Assembly: GCF_040253635.1 (NCBI RefSeq)
Contig: NZ_JBEJGX010000003.1
Location: forward strand, 1,674,001-1,738,000
DNA: 64,000 nt
Source of the DNA: Streptomyces sp. Edi2
Lineage (GTDB): Bacteria > Actinomycetota > Actinomycetes > Streptomycetales > Streptomycetaceae
Direction of reading: 5' to 3'
Position 1 is the stretch's first letter. Each line of letters begins with the position of its first letter. Under the pieces are notes generated by a model that did not search any database, was not told the DNA's origin, and saw nothing but the letters and a program-made list of their open reading frames with translations. Positions 26,253-34,848 of this stretch are shown here, one piece after another. The position numbers and the translations under genes are program-made.

Positions 26253-27860
26253 TCAGTCGGCGACGCCGCGGCCGAGCTCCCAGATCTGCAGCGACGAGGA
26301 GGAGTTGAGGGCCCACTCGATGCCGGTGACGTCATCGCGGGCGACCACGTACTGCTTGCCCTGCCACAGCGGGAGCAGCGGTACATCGTCGGCGATCAGG
26401 TCCTGCGCCTGCTTGAAGTTGGCCGCGGCGGCGTTGCGGTCGGTCTGCTGCCGGCTGTCCGGGATCAGCTGCGACTCGATCTTGGGATTGCGGTACGGGG
26501 AGCCGAGGAAGTTCTGCTTGCCGATGAACGGCGCGATGTAGTTGTCCGGGTCCGGGATGTCCGCGAACCAGCCCATGTTGTAGACGCTGTACTTCCCGTG
26601 CAGGGAGTCGGTCCGGTACTGCTGCCAGCTGTCGACGCCCTTGACGCTGACGTCGAACAGCTTGGTGCTGTTGAGCTGGGTCTGCAGCGCACGGACTTCC
26701 TTGCCGGTGCTGGAGCCGTAGTGGTTCGTGGTGTACGCGAGGGTGAACTTCACCGGGGTGGTGACGTTCGCCTGCTGCAGCGTCTTACGGGCCGCGGCCA
26801 CACTGGGGTTCCCGTACTTGCTGAAGAACGAGTTGATGTGACCGGTGAGGCCGGTGGGAACCATCGAGAAGAGGGGGTCGCCGGTGTAGGCGTAGACGTC
26901 GCGCACCAGCTCCGAGCGGTTGACGATCTGCGCCATCGCCTTCCGCACGGCCTTGTTGGAGACGGCCGGGTCCTTGGTGTTGAAGGCCAGGTAGCGGATC
27001 TCCTGCCCGGGCATCTCCTGGATCATGACGTGCTTGTCCTGGGAGTTCTGCAGGCCCCGGATCTGGTCGGGCGACAGCCCGCGGTACATCAGATCGACAT
27101 TGCCCTTGCGCAGCGCCTGCTCCGTGCCCTTGGAGTCGGCGAAGAAGCGCATCTCGACCTTGTCGTTCTTCACGTTCACCCCGCCCTTGTAGCCGGGGTT
27201 CTTGGTGAAGGTGGCCTTGGTGATGCGGTTGTTCTTGCGCTCCGTCTTCAGCGTGTACGGGCCGGAACCGACCACGTCGAAGCCGCTGTAGAGACGGCCC
27301 TTGGGGTACACCTCGCTGTCCACGATGGCCGCGGCGGGGGTGGCGAGCTTCTGCGGGAAGGTGGCGTCCGGCTTGCGGAGGTGGAAGACCACCTCCTTGT
27401 CGCTGGGCGCCTCGACCTTGTCGATGTCGTCGAGCAGCGAGACCGGACCGTTGGTGTTGTTGATGGTCCGCATCCGGTCGAGGGAGAACTTGACGTCCTG
27501 TGCCGTCAGGGCGTGTCCGTTCGAGAACTTCAGGCCACTGCGCAGGGTGCAGCGGTACTGCTCGTTCTGGGTGTCGCGGAACCCGCAGGACTCGGCGGCC
27601 TCGGGTACCGGCGCGGTGCCGGTCCTGGGCAGCCGCATCAGCGTCTGGAGGGTGCCGCGCAGCATGTTCCACGTATCGACGTCATAGGCCTGCGCCGGGT
27701 CGAGCGGCGCGGGCGCCGCCTTGGTCGCCTCGATCTCGGTGGAGACTCCCACGACGATCGGATCGCCGCCTTCGCCCGCGCCGTCCGTGCTGCCGCAGGC
27801 TGCGAGAACGGGGGCGAGGAGACCGGCCAGCGCCGGCAGCACCAGGGTCTTGCGATTCAT
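26253..27860 (-). CDS. ABC transporter solute-binding lipoprotein (peptide/nickel type), copy 2
   Basis: This is the paralogue of the following gene and has 535 residues. The signal peptide MNRKTLVLPALAGLLAPVLAAC ends in lipobox LAAC. Shared segments include FSNGHALTAQDVKFSLDRMR, GSGPYTLKTERKNN and RKAMAQIVNRSELVRDVY. Both end with similar WQGKQYAVAR/WQGKQYVVAR stretches. The ATG at 27860 is preceded by AAGGA eleven bases away. It is 89 bp upstream of copy 1, probably in one transcript. The substrate is unknown. Confidence 0.92.
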   Translation of the reverse strand: MNRKTLVLPALAGLLAPVLAACGSTDGAGEGGDPIVVGVSTEIEATKAAPAPLDPAQAYDVDTWNMLRGTLQTLMRLPRTGTAPVPEAAESCGFRDTQNEQYRCTLRSGLKFSNGHALTAQDVKFSLDRMRTINNTNGPVSLLDDIDKVEAPSDKEVVFHLRKPDATFPQKLATPAAAIVDSEVYPKGRLYSGFDVVGSGPYTLKTERKNNRITKATFTKNPGYKGGVNVKNDKVEMRFFADSKGTEQALRKGNVDLMYRGLSPDQIRGLQNSQDKHVMIQEMPGQEIRYLAFNTKDPAVSNKAVRKAMAQIVNRSELVRDVYAYTGDPLFSMVPTGLTGHINSFFSKYGNPSVAAARKTLQQANVTTPVKFTLAYTTNHYGSSTGKEVRALQTQLNSTKLFDVSVKGVDSWQQYRTDSLHGKYSVYNMGWFADIPDPDNYIAPFIGKQNFLGSPYRNPKIESQLIPDSRQQTDRNAAAANFKQAQDLIADDVPLLPLWQGKQYVVARDDVTGIEWALNSSSSLQIWELGRGVAD

Positions 27861-28223
27861 CGTCGGCAGGTTCCTTATCAGCGCAGAGGTGTTGCTCGCG
27901 TCGACATTAGTAGGAACGGCCAGCCACTCTCAGACACAAAGGAGTTGATTCGATATGGGCTCCGGATAACGACGGGTGGGTGATCGATATCCGGACGGTG
28001 GAACGATTCGCGCGTTGCTCCACCAATCCGGACACTTACCCCCGCCCAAAACCCCCGGCAGCCCCTCTGGAACACCCATGGGCACCACTGTCGACGGCCC
28101 GGCACGTGAGAAACGTCACGCGTTCAAGGATCCGCGGCGAGGCCGGAATTCGGCCAGCACATTCGTCACGGAAAATGAGCGGGCCGCTCCCCTCGGTTCT
28201 GAGGGGCATTCTCCGGGACACGC
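27861..28223. other. 363-bp intergenic region upstream of the solute-binding genes
   Basis: No gene is seen. The region is less GC-rich than its neighbours and should hold the promoter of the two solute-binding lipoprotein genes (minus strand). Near the other end, CCCCTC (28188-28193) and GAGGGG (28200-28205) form a small hairpin 19 bp past the stop of the HAD gene, a weak terminator candidate. Confidence 0.5.
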
Positions 28224-28937
28224 TCAGTGCACGGCTCCCCGGCTTTCCGTGATGAGCGTACGGAGAAATGGCAGATCCACTTCTTCCAGCGAGGGCACGA
28301 CCGTACGGCCCGCGACCGGCGGGATCGGCGCCACCGAGGGCACCGCGACGACCGGGCAGCCCGCGGCCTCACCTGCGGTCACACCGGTCAGCGTGTCCTC
28401 GATGACCGCGCAGCACGCCGGGTCGGCCCCCAGTCGCGCGGCGGCCGTCAGATACGGGTCCGGGTGCGGCTTGGTGCGCTCCAGGTCGTCGCCCGCCAGG
28501 GTCAGCCGGAAGTTCTCCGGGCCCAGGGAGTGCAGCATCTGGTCGACGATGGCGCGGTGCGAGGCGGAGACCAGCGCGGTCGGCACCTCGTGGGCGGCGA
28601 GTTCGGCCAGCAGTCTGCGGGCGCCCGGCATCAGCGGGACGCCGCGCCCGACCCGGGCCAGGAAGGCGGCGTTGAGCAGCACGCTGAGCTCGGTCAGGCT
28701 GATGTCGACGCCGGTGGCCTGAATCAGATACCCGGCACTGCGGGTCATCGGGCCGCCGACCACGACCTCGCGGTGGGCGTCGTCGAGGATGTGGCCGAGC
28801 TCGGCAAAGACTTCCGCCTCCGCCTCCCACCAGAATCCCTCGGTGTCGACGAGCGTGCCGTCCAGATCGAGGAATACGGCTTGGAGGGTCGCGGGTTCGG
28901 CCGTTCGGGTGCCGACTGCGGGGATGCTGCTGGTCAT
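28224..28937 (-). CDS. HAD-superfamily phosphatase (beta-phosphoglucomutase-like)
   Basis: This is a 237-residue haloacid dehalogenase-type hydrolase. Motif I VFLDLDGTLVDTE has the nucleophile Asp, motif II is in TALVSASH, motif III Lys in LERTKPHPDPYL, and motif IV CAVIEDTLTGVTAGEAAG has the metal-binding acidic residues. The helical cap follows motif I, as in the phosphosugar phosphatases and mutases. The ATG at 28937 lies behind GGAGGTGGATGG. It follows metH on the same strand; the substrate is not predictable. Confidence 0.92.
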   Translation of the reverse strand: MTSSIPAVGTRTAEPATLQAVFLDLDGTLVDTEGFWWEAEAEVFAELGHILDDAHREVVVGGPMTRSAGYLIQATGVDISLTELSVLLNAAFLARVGRGVPLMPGARRLLAELAAHEVPTALVSASHRAIVDQMLHSLGPENFRLTLAGDDLERTKPHPDPYLTAAARLGADPACCAVIEDTLTGVTAGEAAGCPVVAVPSVAPIPPVAGRTVVPSLEEVDLPFLRTLITESRGAVH

Positions 28938-29237
28938 CCATCCACCTCCGTTGCGACGTCCCCGGAGGGACGAAAGGGCCGGTCGCCATCCCCGGCTGGG
29001 GAAACGACCGGCCACTACCGGACCGATAAGTGTACGACGGTACGGACCGGAATGCGTGGTGAGCGAGGTCAGGGCCGTTCCGGAGGGGTTTTGGGGCGGC
29101 CCCGGCCCGCTCACGGCCGTTCCGGAAGGGCCCCCGGGCGGGCCCCGGGCGGGCCCCGGCCCGCTCACGCGGGATCACCGAGCGTCACGACGACTCTCGC
29201 GGCGCTCCCGCCCCCGAGTTCGCGCCGGGGCGCCCCG
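28938..29237. other. 300-bp spacer between metH and the HAD gene with hairpins and direct repeats
   Basis: No gene is seen. On the minus strand a 9-bp stem (28977-28985 with 29005-29013) and a 5-bp stem (28958-28962 with 28967-28971) precede the HAD ribosome site; the first, followed by CTTTCGTCC, may be the metH terminator. Two direct repeats are interleaved: GGCCGTTCCGGA at 29073-29084 and 29115-29126, and an 18-bp GC-rich unit at 29098-29115 and 29152-29169. Confidence 0.6.
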
Positions 29238-32200
29238 CTACCGGGCGTTGAAGTACTTCGCCTCCGGGTGGTGGATGACGATGGCGTCGGTGGACTGCTC
29301 GGGGTGCAACTGGAACTCCTCGGAGAGCTCCACGCCGATCCGCTCCGGCTGCAGCAGGTCGGCGATCTTGGCGCGGTCCTCCAGGTCGGGGCAGGCGCCG
29401 TAGCCCAGCGAGAAGCGCGCGCCGCGGTACTTCAGCGCGAACATGTCCTCGACGTCGGCCGGGTCCTCGCCCGCGAAGCCCAGCTCGGCGCGGACCCGGG
29501 CGTGCCAGTACTCGGCGAGGGCTTCGGCCAACTGGACGGACAGGCCGTGGAGTTCGAGGTAGTCGCGGTAGGAGTTGGCCTCGAAGAGCTCGGCGGTGGC
29601 GCCGCCGATCCTGGAGCCGACCGTGACGACCTGGAGGCCGACGACATCCCTCTCGCCGGTCTCCTCGGGGCGGAAGTAGTCGGCCAGGCACAGGCGCCGG
29701 CCGCGGCGCTGGCGGGGGAAGGTGAAGCGGGTGCGCTCGGTGCCGTCCTCGTGCAGCAGGATCAGGTCCTCGCCCTTGGACACACACGGGAAGTAGCCGT
29801 GCACGACGGCGGCTTCCAGCAGGTTCTCGGTCTGGAGCTTGTCGAGCCAGCCCCGCAGCCGGGGGCGGCCCTCGGTCTCCACCAGCTCCTCGTACGTCGG
29901 GCCGTCACCGGTGCGGGCCTGCTTGAGACCCCACTGCCCCTTGAAGAGGGCGCCCTCGTCCAGCCAGGACGCATAGTCGGCGAGCTGGATGCCCTTGACG
30001 ACGCGGGTCCCCCAGAACGGCGGCTCGGGGACCGGGTTGTCGATGGCGACATCGGAGCGCACCGCGCCCTCGGGCTCCTCGACCTCCAGCACGGCCGTGT
30101 CCCGCTTGGGCACCCGGCGCTGCTTGAGTTCGGGGAGGGTGGCGCCGGGCACACCGCGCTTGACGGCGATCAGGGCGTCCATCAGGCGCAGGCCCTCGAA
30201 CGCGTCGCGGGCGTAGCGGACCTCGCCCTCGTAGATCTCGTGGAGGTCCTGTTCGACGTAGGCGCGGGTCAGCGCGGCGCCGCCGAGGATGACGGGGAAG
30301 TCGGCCGCCATCTTGCGCTGGTTGAGCTCTTCCAGGTTCTCCTTCATGATCACCGTGGACTTGACCAGCAGGCCGGACATCCCGATGACGTCGGCGCGGT
30401 GTTCCTCGGCGGCTTCCAGGATCGCCGAGACCGGCTGCTTGATGCCGAGGTTGACCACGTTGTAGCCGTTGTTGGACAGGATGATGTCGACGAGGTTCTT
30501 GCCGATGTCATGGACGTCGCCGCGGACGGTGGCCAGCACGATGGTGCCCTTGCCCTCGTCGTCGGACTTCTCCATGTGCGGCTCCAGGTAGGCCACCGCG
30601 GTCTTCATGACCTCGGCGGACTGCAGCACGAACGGCAGCTGCATCTGCCCCGAGCCGAACAGCTCACCGACGACCTTCATGCCCTCCAGCAGGGTGTCGT
30701 TGACGATGTCGAGGGCCGGACGGTCCTGAAGGGCCTCTTCCAGGTCGGTGTCGAGGCCGTTCTTCTCACCGTCGATGATGCGCCGCTTGAGGCGCTCCTC
30801 CAGCGGCAGGGCCAGCAGCTCCTCGGCCCGCCCGGCCTTCATCGACTTGGTGTTGACGCCCTCGAACAGCTCCATCAGCTTCTGCAGCGGGTCATAGCCC
30901 TCGCTGCGCCGGTCGTAGACGAGGTCGAGGGCGGCCTTGACCTGCTCCTCCTCCAGCCGCGCGATCGGCAGGATCTTGCTCGCGTGCACGATCGCGGAGT
31001 CCAGGCCGGCCTTGACGCACTCGTCCAGGAAGACGGAGTTGAGGACGATGCGGGCGGCCGGGTTCAGGCCGAAGGAGATGTTGGACAGACCGAGCGTGGT
31101 CTGGACGTCCGGATGACGCTTCTTCAGCTCGCGGATCGCCTCGATGGTGGCGATGCCGTCGCCCCGGGACTCCTCCTGGCCGGTGCAGATGGTGAAGGTC
31201 AGGCAGTCGATGAGGATGTCCGACTCGTGGATGCCCCAGTTGCCCGTCAGGTCCTCGATCAGCCGCTCGGCGATGGCGACCTTGTGCTCGGCGGTGCGGG
31301 CCTGGCCCTCTTCGTCGATGGTGAGCGCGATCAGTGCCGCGCCGTGTTCTGCCGCCAGCTCGGTGACCTTCGCGAAACGCGACTCCGGGCCGTCCCCGTC
31401 CTCGTAGTTGACGGAGTTGATCACCGCTCGGCCGCCGAGCTTTTCCAGGCCGGCCTGGAGGACGTTCAGCTCCGTGGAGTCCAGCACGATCGGCAGGGTG
31501 GAGGCGGTGGCGAACCGGCCGGCCAGCTCCTCCATGTCGGCCACCCCGTCCCGGCCGACGTAGTCGACGCACAGGTCGAGCAGGTGGGCACCCTCACGGA
31601 TCTGGTCGCGGGCCATCTCCACGCAGTCGTCCCAGCGGCCCTCCAGCATCGCCTCCCGGAACTTCTTCGACCCGTTGGCGTTCGTCCGCTCGCCGATCGC
31701 CAGATACGAGGTGTCCTGGCGGAACGGCACCGTCTGGTACAGCGAGGCGGCGCCCGGCTCGGGGCGCGGCTCACGGGCGGTGGGGGCGGTGCCGCGGACC
31801 CGCTCGACGACCTGTCGCAGATGCTCCGGCGTCGTACCGCAGCAGCCGCCGACCAGCGAGAGGCCGTACTCGGCGACGAAGGTCTCCTGGGCGTCGGCCA
31901 GCTCCCCGGCCGTCAGCGGATAGTGCGCCCCGTCCTTGCCCAGCACCGGCAGACCCGCGTTCGGCATACACGCCAGCGGGATACGGGAGTGCCGGGCCAG
32001 GTAGCGCAGGTGCTCGCTCATCTCGGCGGGGCCGGTGGCGCAGTTCAGGCCGATCATGTCGATGCCCAGCGGCTCCAGCGCCGTCAGCGCCGCACCGATC
32101 TCCGAACCCAGCAGCATGGTGCCGGTCGTCTCCACGGTCACCGAACAGATCACCGGCAGGTTGGTGCCGGTGGCCTTGAGCGCCCGGCGGGCACCGAGAA

Positions 32201-32747
32201 TGGCGGCCTTGGTCTGCAGGAGGTCCTGGGTGGTCTCCACCAGCAGGGCGTCCGCGCCGCCGGCGATCATGCCCTCGGCGTTCTGCTGATAGGCGTCACG
32301 CAGCGTGACATACGGGGCGTGGCCCAGCGTCGGCAGCTTGGTGCCGGGCCCCATGGAGCCGAGGACGTAGCGCTGCTGCCCGGTGGAGGCGGTGAACTCG
32401 TCGGCCACCTCACGGGCGATCCGTGCGCCGGACTCCGACAGCTCGAAGACCCGCTCGGCGATGTCGTACTCCGCGAGCGCGGCGAAGTTCGCGCCGAAGG
32501 TATTGGTCTCCACGCAGTCGACACCGACCGCGAAGTACTCCTCGTGCACCGAGCGCACGATGTCGGGCCGGGTGACGTTGAGGATCTCGTTGCAGCCCTC
32601 CAGCTGCTGGAAGTCCTCCATGGACGGATCCTGCGCCTGCAGCATGGTGCCCATCGCGCCGTCCGCGACGACCACCCGCGAGGCCAGGGCCTCGCGGAAC
32701 GATGCGACGCGGGTCGTGCTGATGGGCGATGGCGTGTTCGAGGCCAT
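29238..32747 (-). CDS. metH: cobalamin-dependent methionine synthase
   Basis: MetH transfers the methyl group of 5-methyltetrahydrofolate to homocysteine through cobalamin. The ATG at 32747 (MASNTPSPISTTR, GGGAG eight bases upstream) gives 1169 residues. The homocysteine domain holds zinc ligands in GLNCATG (about residue 235) and GGCCGTT (about 300). The folate-binding domain follows (GERTNANGSKKFREAML). The cobalamin cap and domain have DVHDIGKN with the axial His near 746. The C-terminal reactivation domain (about 880 onward) binds S-adenosylmethionine (RFSLGYGACPDLEDR). The long frame beyond 32747 runs back over the gylR promoter and is not used. Confidence 0.97.
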   Translation of the reverse strand: MASNTPSPISTTRVASFREALASRVVVADGAMGTMLQAQDPSMEDFQQLEGCNEILNVTRPDIVRSVHEEYFAVGVDCVETNTFGANFAALAEYDIAERVFELSESGARIAREVADEFTASTGQQRYVLGSMGPGTKLPTLGHAPYVTLRDAYQQNAEGMIAGGADALLVETTQDLLQTKAAILGARRALKATGTNLPVICSVTVETTGTMLLGSEIGAALTALEPLGIDMIGLNCATGPAEMSEHLRYLARHSRIPLACMPNAGLPVLGKDGAHYPLTAGELADAQETFVAEYGLSLVGGCCGTTPEHLRQVVERVRGTAPTAREPRPEPGAASLYQTVPFRQDTSYLAIGERTNANGSKKFREAMLEGRWDDCVEMARDQIREGAHLLDLCVDYVGRDGVADMEELAGRFATASTLPIVLDSTELNVLQAGLEKLGGRAVINSVNYEDGDGPESRFAKVTELAAEHGAALIALTIDEEGQARTAEHKVAIAERLIEDLTGNWGIHESDILIDCLTFTICTGQEESRGDGIATIEAIRELKKRHPDVQTTLGLSNISFGLNPAARIVLNSVFLDECVKAGLDSAIVHASKILPIARLEEEQVKAALDLVYDRRSEGYDPLQKLMELFEGVNTKSMKAGRAEELLALPLEERLKRRIIDGEKNGLDTDLEEALQDRPALDIVNDTLLEGMKVVGELFGSGQMQLPFVLQSAEVMKTAVAYLEPHMEKSDDEGKGTIVLATVRGDVHDIGKNLVDIILSNNGYNVVNLGIKQPVSAILEAAEEHRADVIGMSGLLVKSTVIMKENLEELNQRKMAADFPVILGGAALTRAYVEQDLHEIYEGEVRYARDAFEGLRLMDALIAVKRGVPGATLPELKQRRVPKRDTAVLEVEEPEGAVRSDVAIDNPVPEPPFWGTRVVKGIQLADYASWLDEGALFKGQWGLKQARTGDGPTYEELVETEGRPRLRGWLDKLQTENLLEAAVVHGYFPCVSKGEDLILLHEDGTERTRFTFPRQRRGRRLCLADYFRPEETGERDVVGLQVVTVGSRIGGATAELFEANSYRDYLELHGLSVQLAEALAEYWHARVRAELGFAGEDPADVEDMFALKYRGARFSLGYGACPDLEDRAKIADLLQPERIGVELSEEFQLHPEQSTDAIVIHHPEAKYFNAR

Positions 32748-32782
32748 GGAGATGCTCCCGTGGTTGCGACGGCTGTCGGCTT

Positions 32783-32805
32783 TGCACCCTCCTTCAGAGG
32801 GCGCA
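32783..32805 (-). promoter_or_regulatory. hairpin in the metH leader
   Basis: TGCGCCCTC and GAGGGTGCA (minus strand) form a 9-bp stem with one G-T pair around TGAAG, 36 bp before the metH start. It could be part of a structured leader or a chance stem. No cobalamin-riboswitch box (GCCACTG type) is visible, so I do not name it a riboswitch. Confidence 0.4.
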
Positions 32806-32982
32806 CCCGGCCAGCGTAGCTGCCGGTCCGGTACACGTGTTCCCCGTTCCACGCCGTGGACAGCACTGCTGCGCCCCGCTTCCACCCCGCTGCGCGCCCA
32901 TCCGTGATCGTTGGCAGACTCCGTTCGCCCAGCAAAAGGTTGCAGAACGCTGACTCCAGTCGGCATGGACCGATATCGTTCA

Positions 32983-32994
32983 GCATTGTCGAAC
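32983..32994 (+). promoter_or_regulatory. candidate GylR box upstream of gylR
   Basis: GCATTGTCGAAC, preceded by GTTCA so that GTTC and GAAC form a small inverted repeat, lies 22 bp before the gylR start. The identical 12 bases recur upstream of glpF, which suggests binding of GylR to both promoters. Confidence 0.55.
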
Positions 32995-33016
32995 CGCTCA
33001 CTTCGGAGGTTGCCCG

Positions 33017-33781
33017 ATGGCACGCACCATCCAGTCGCTGGAGCGCGCCGCAGCGATGCTGCGGCTGCTCGCGGGAGGGGAACGGCGACTGGGACTCTCC
33101 GACATCTCCTCCTCACTGGGACTGGCCAAGGGCACCGCCCACGGGATCCTGCGCACGTTGCAGCAGGAGGGTTTCGTCGAGCAGGACGCCACGTCCGGCC
33201 GCTATCAGCTGGGCGCGGAGCTGCTGCGGCTGGGCAACAGCTATCTGGACGTGCACGAGCTGCGCGCCCGCGCCCTGGTGTGGACCGACGACCTGGCCCG
33301 CTCCAGCGGCGAGGCCGTCTACCTGGGGGTGCTGCACCAGCAGGGGGTGCTGATCGTCCACCACGTCTTCCGCCCGGACGACAGCCGGCAGGTGCTGGAG
33401 GTGGGCGCGATGCACCCGCTGCACAGCACGGCGCTGGGCAAGGTGCTGTCGGCGTACGACCCGGTGGCACACAGCGAGATCGTCGAGGCGGAGCGAACGG
33501 CGTTCACCTCGCACACGGTGACCGGGCTGGCGGACTTCGAGCGGCTGCTGGACCTGATCCGGGCGCGGGGCTGGGCCGCGGACGTGGAGGAGACCTGGGA
33601 GGGCGTGGCGTCGGTGGCCGCACCGATCCACGACCGGCGGCGGATGCCGGTGGGCGCGGTGGGCGTCACCGGGGCGGTCGAGCGGGTCTGCCAGGAGGGC
33701 GATCTGCGGCCGGAAATCATCGCCGCTGTAAGGGATTGCGCACGCGCTGTGTCCCGGGATCTTGGTGCAGGGCGATTCTGA
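33017..33781 (+). CDS. gylR: IclR-family regulator of the glycerol operon
   Basis: GylR represses the glycerol genes of Streptomyces and is released by glycerol or its phosphate. The 254-residue protein has an IclR winged helix (about residues 1-70: TIQSLERAAAMLRLLAGG, LSDISSSLGLAKGTAHGILR) and the ligand domain after residue 80, with RALVWTDDLARSSGEAVYLG and the MHPLHSTALGKVLSAY signature. The ATG follows TCGGAGG. It is upstream of glpFKD on the same strand, the arrangement described for gylR-gylCAB. Confidence 0.95.
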   Translation: MARTIQSLERAAAMLRLLAGGERRLGLSDISSSLGLAKGTAHGILRTLQQEGFVEQDATSGRYQLGAELLRLGNSYLDVHELRARALVWTDDLARSSGEAVYLGVLHQQGVLIVHHVFRPDDSRQVLEVGAMHPLHSTALGKVLSAYDPVAHSEIVEAERTAFTSHTVTGLADFERLLDLIRARGWAADVEETWEGVASVAAPIHDRRRMPVGAVGVTGAVERVCQEGDLRPEIIAAVRDCARAVSRDLGAGRF

Positions 33782-33821
33782 CCGGATTCACCCCATAAGT
33801 TCACCTAAGTTTTTCGCCACG

Positions 33822-33839
33822 GAACCCTTGACGGGGTTC
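33822..33839 (+). terminator. small hairpin after gylR
   Basis: GAACCC (33822-33827) and GGGTTC (33834-33839) pair 40 bp past the gylR stop. The stem is short, so termination may be partial. Confidence 0.45.
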
Positions 33840-33871
33840 TACCGGTGAACAAAACTGCCGTTCGTCGGTCG

Positions 33872-33883
33872 GCATTGTCGAAC
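33872..33883 (+). promoter_or_regulatory. candidate GylR box upstream of glpF
   Basis: This is the second copy of GCATTGTCGAAC. It is preceded by CGTTCGTCGGTC, so GTTCG and CGAAC again form inverted arms, more widely spaced. It stands 127 bp before the glpF start, a suitable place for the operon promoter. Confidence 0.55.
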
Positions 33884-34010
33884 ACCTAACGGCAATATTC
33901 GTTATGGTGGGGCAGTGCCGCGGGCCGACCACCGCCCTCTAGGAGGGCGCGGACCACCGGACGGGACCCGGGGTTCGTCTTCCCCTGGACGAAGGACAAA
34001 GGAGTCGCGG

Positions 34011-34799
34011 GTGTCCAGCTCCGACATCTTCATCAGCGAGACCATCGGTACCGCTGTTCTGATCTTGCTCGGCGGTGGCGTCTGCGCCGCCGTCACGTTC
34101 AAGCGCTCCAAGGCGTTCAACGCCGGATGGGTCGCCATCGCCTTCGGGTGGGGCTTCGCCGTCCTCACGGGTGCCTACATCGCCGCGAAGTCCGGCGCCA
34201 ACCTCAACCCTGCGGTCACCATCGGTCTCGCCATCAAGGGCGGCATCGAGTGGAGTCAGGTGCCGGTCTACTTCGGCGGCGAGATGCTCGGCGCCATGAT
34301 CGGCGCGGTACTGGTGTGGATCACCTACTACGGGCAGTTCCAGGCCCATCTGAGTGACCCCGAGGTGCTGGCCGACCACTCCGGCGAGGAGGGACTGGTC
34401 GACCAGTCCGCTGCCCCGTCGGCCGGACCGGTCCTCGGCATCTTCTCCACCGGCCCGGAGATCCGGAACGCGGTGCAGAACCTGGCCACCGAGATCATCG
34501 CCACCACCGTGCTCGTGCTGTCGATCCTCACGCTCGGTCTGAGCGACAACGGAAAGGGCGTCGGCGCCATCGGCACCCTGCTGGTCGCGTTGGTCGTCAC
34601 CGGCATCGGTCTGTCGCTCGGCGGTCCGACCGGGTACGCGATCAACCCGGTCCGCGACCTCGGCCCGCGCATCGTGCACGCGCTTCTGCCGCTGCGGAAC
34701 AAGGGCGGTTCAGACTGGGGCTACGCCTGGATCCCGGTCGTCGGCCCGCTCATCGGCGGAGCCATTGCCGGGGGCATCTACCAGGTGGCATTCGCCTGA
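34011..34799 (+). CDS. glpF: glycerol facilitator (MIP family)
   Basis: GlpF is a channel for glycerol uptake. The GTG at 34011 (AAAGGAG eight bases before) gives 262 residues. Six membrane segments and the two half-helices are visible: the first pore motif is [12 protein letters not shown] and the second [13 protein letters not shown], where Asp after Arg is the glycerol-channel marker. The Gly-rich start [19 protein letters not shown] is typical. A 7-bp hairpin (33933-33939 with 33943-33949) lies in the leader. It is the first gene of glpFKD. Confidence 0.96.
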   Translation: MSSSDIFISETIGTAVLILLGGGVCAAVTFKRSKAFNAGWVAIAFGWGFAVLTGAYIAAKSGANLNPAVTIGLAIKGGIEWSQVPVYFGGEMLGAMIGAVLVWITYYGQFQAHLSDPEVLADHSGEEGLVDQSAAPSAGPVLGIFSTGPEIRNAVQNLATEIIATTVLVLSILTLGLSDNGKGVGAIGTLLVALVVTGIGLSLGGPTGYAINPVRDLGPRIVHALLPLRNKGGSDWGYAWIPVVGPLIGGAIAGGIYQVAFA

Positions 34800-34848
34800 G
34801 CCGCCTGACCGCCCCGACTCCGCCCGCACCGACTTCTTGGAGCACACC

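Noticed and set aside
28227..32819. 1530-codon plus-strand open frame opposite metH
   Set aside because: It has no domain motifs, its composition is that of an antisense GC-rich shadow, and metH on the other strand shows all family motifs.
32748..33016. Cobalamin riboswitch upstream of metH
   Set aside because: No B12-box or other conserved cobalamin-aptamer strings were found in this gap; only a simple hairpin remains.
32748..33470. N-terminal extension of metH over 240 codons
   Set aside because: The extension is antisense to the gylR start and promoter and is Arg/Pro-rich. The ATG at 32747 matches the family N-terminus.
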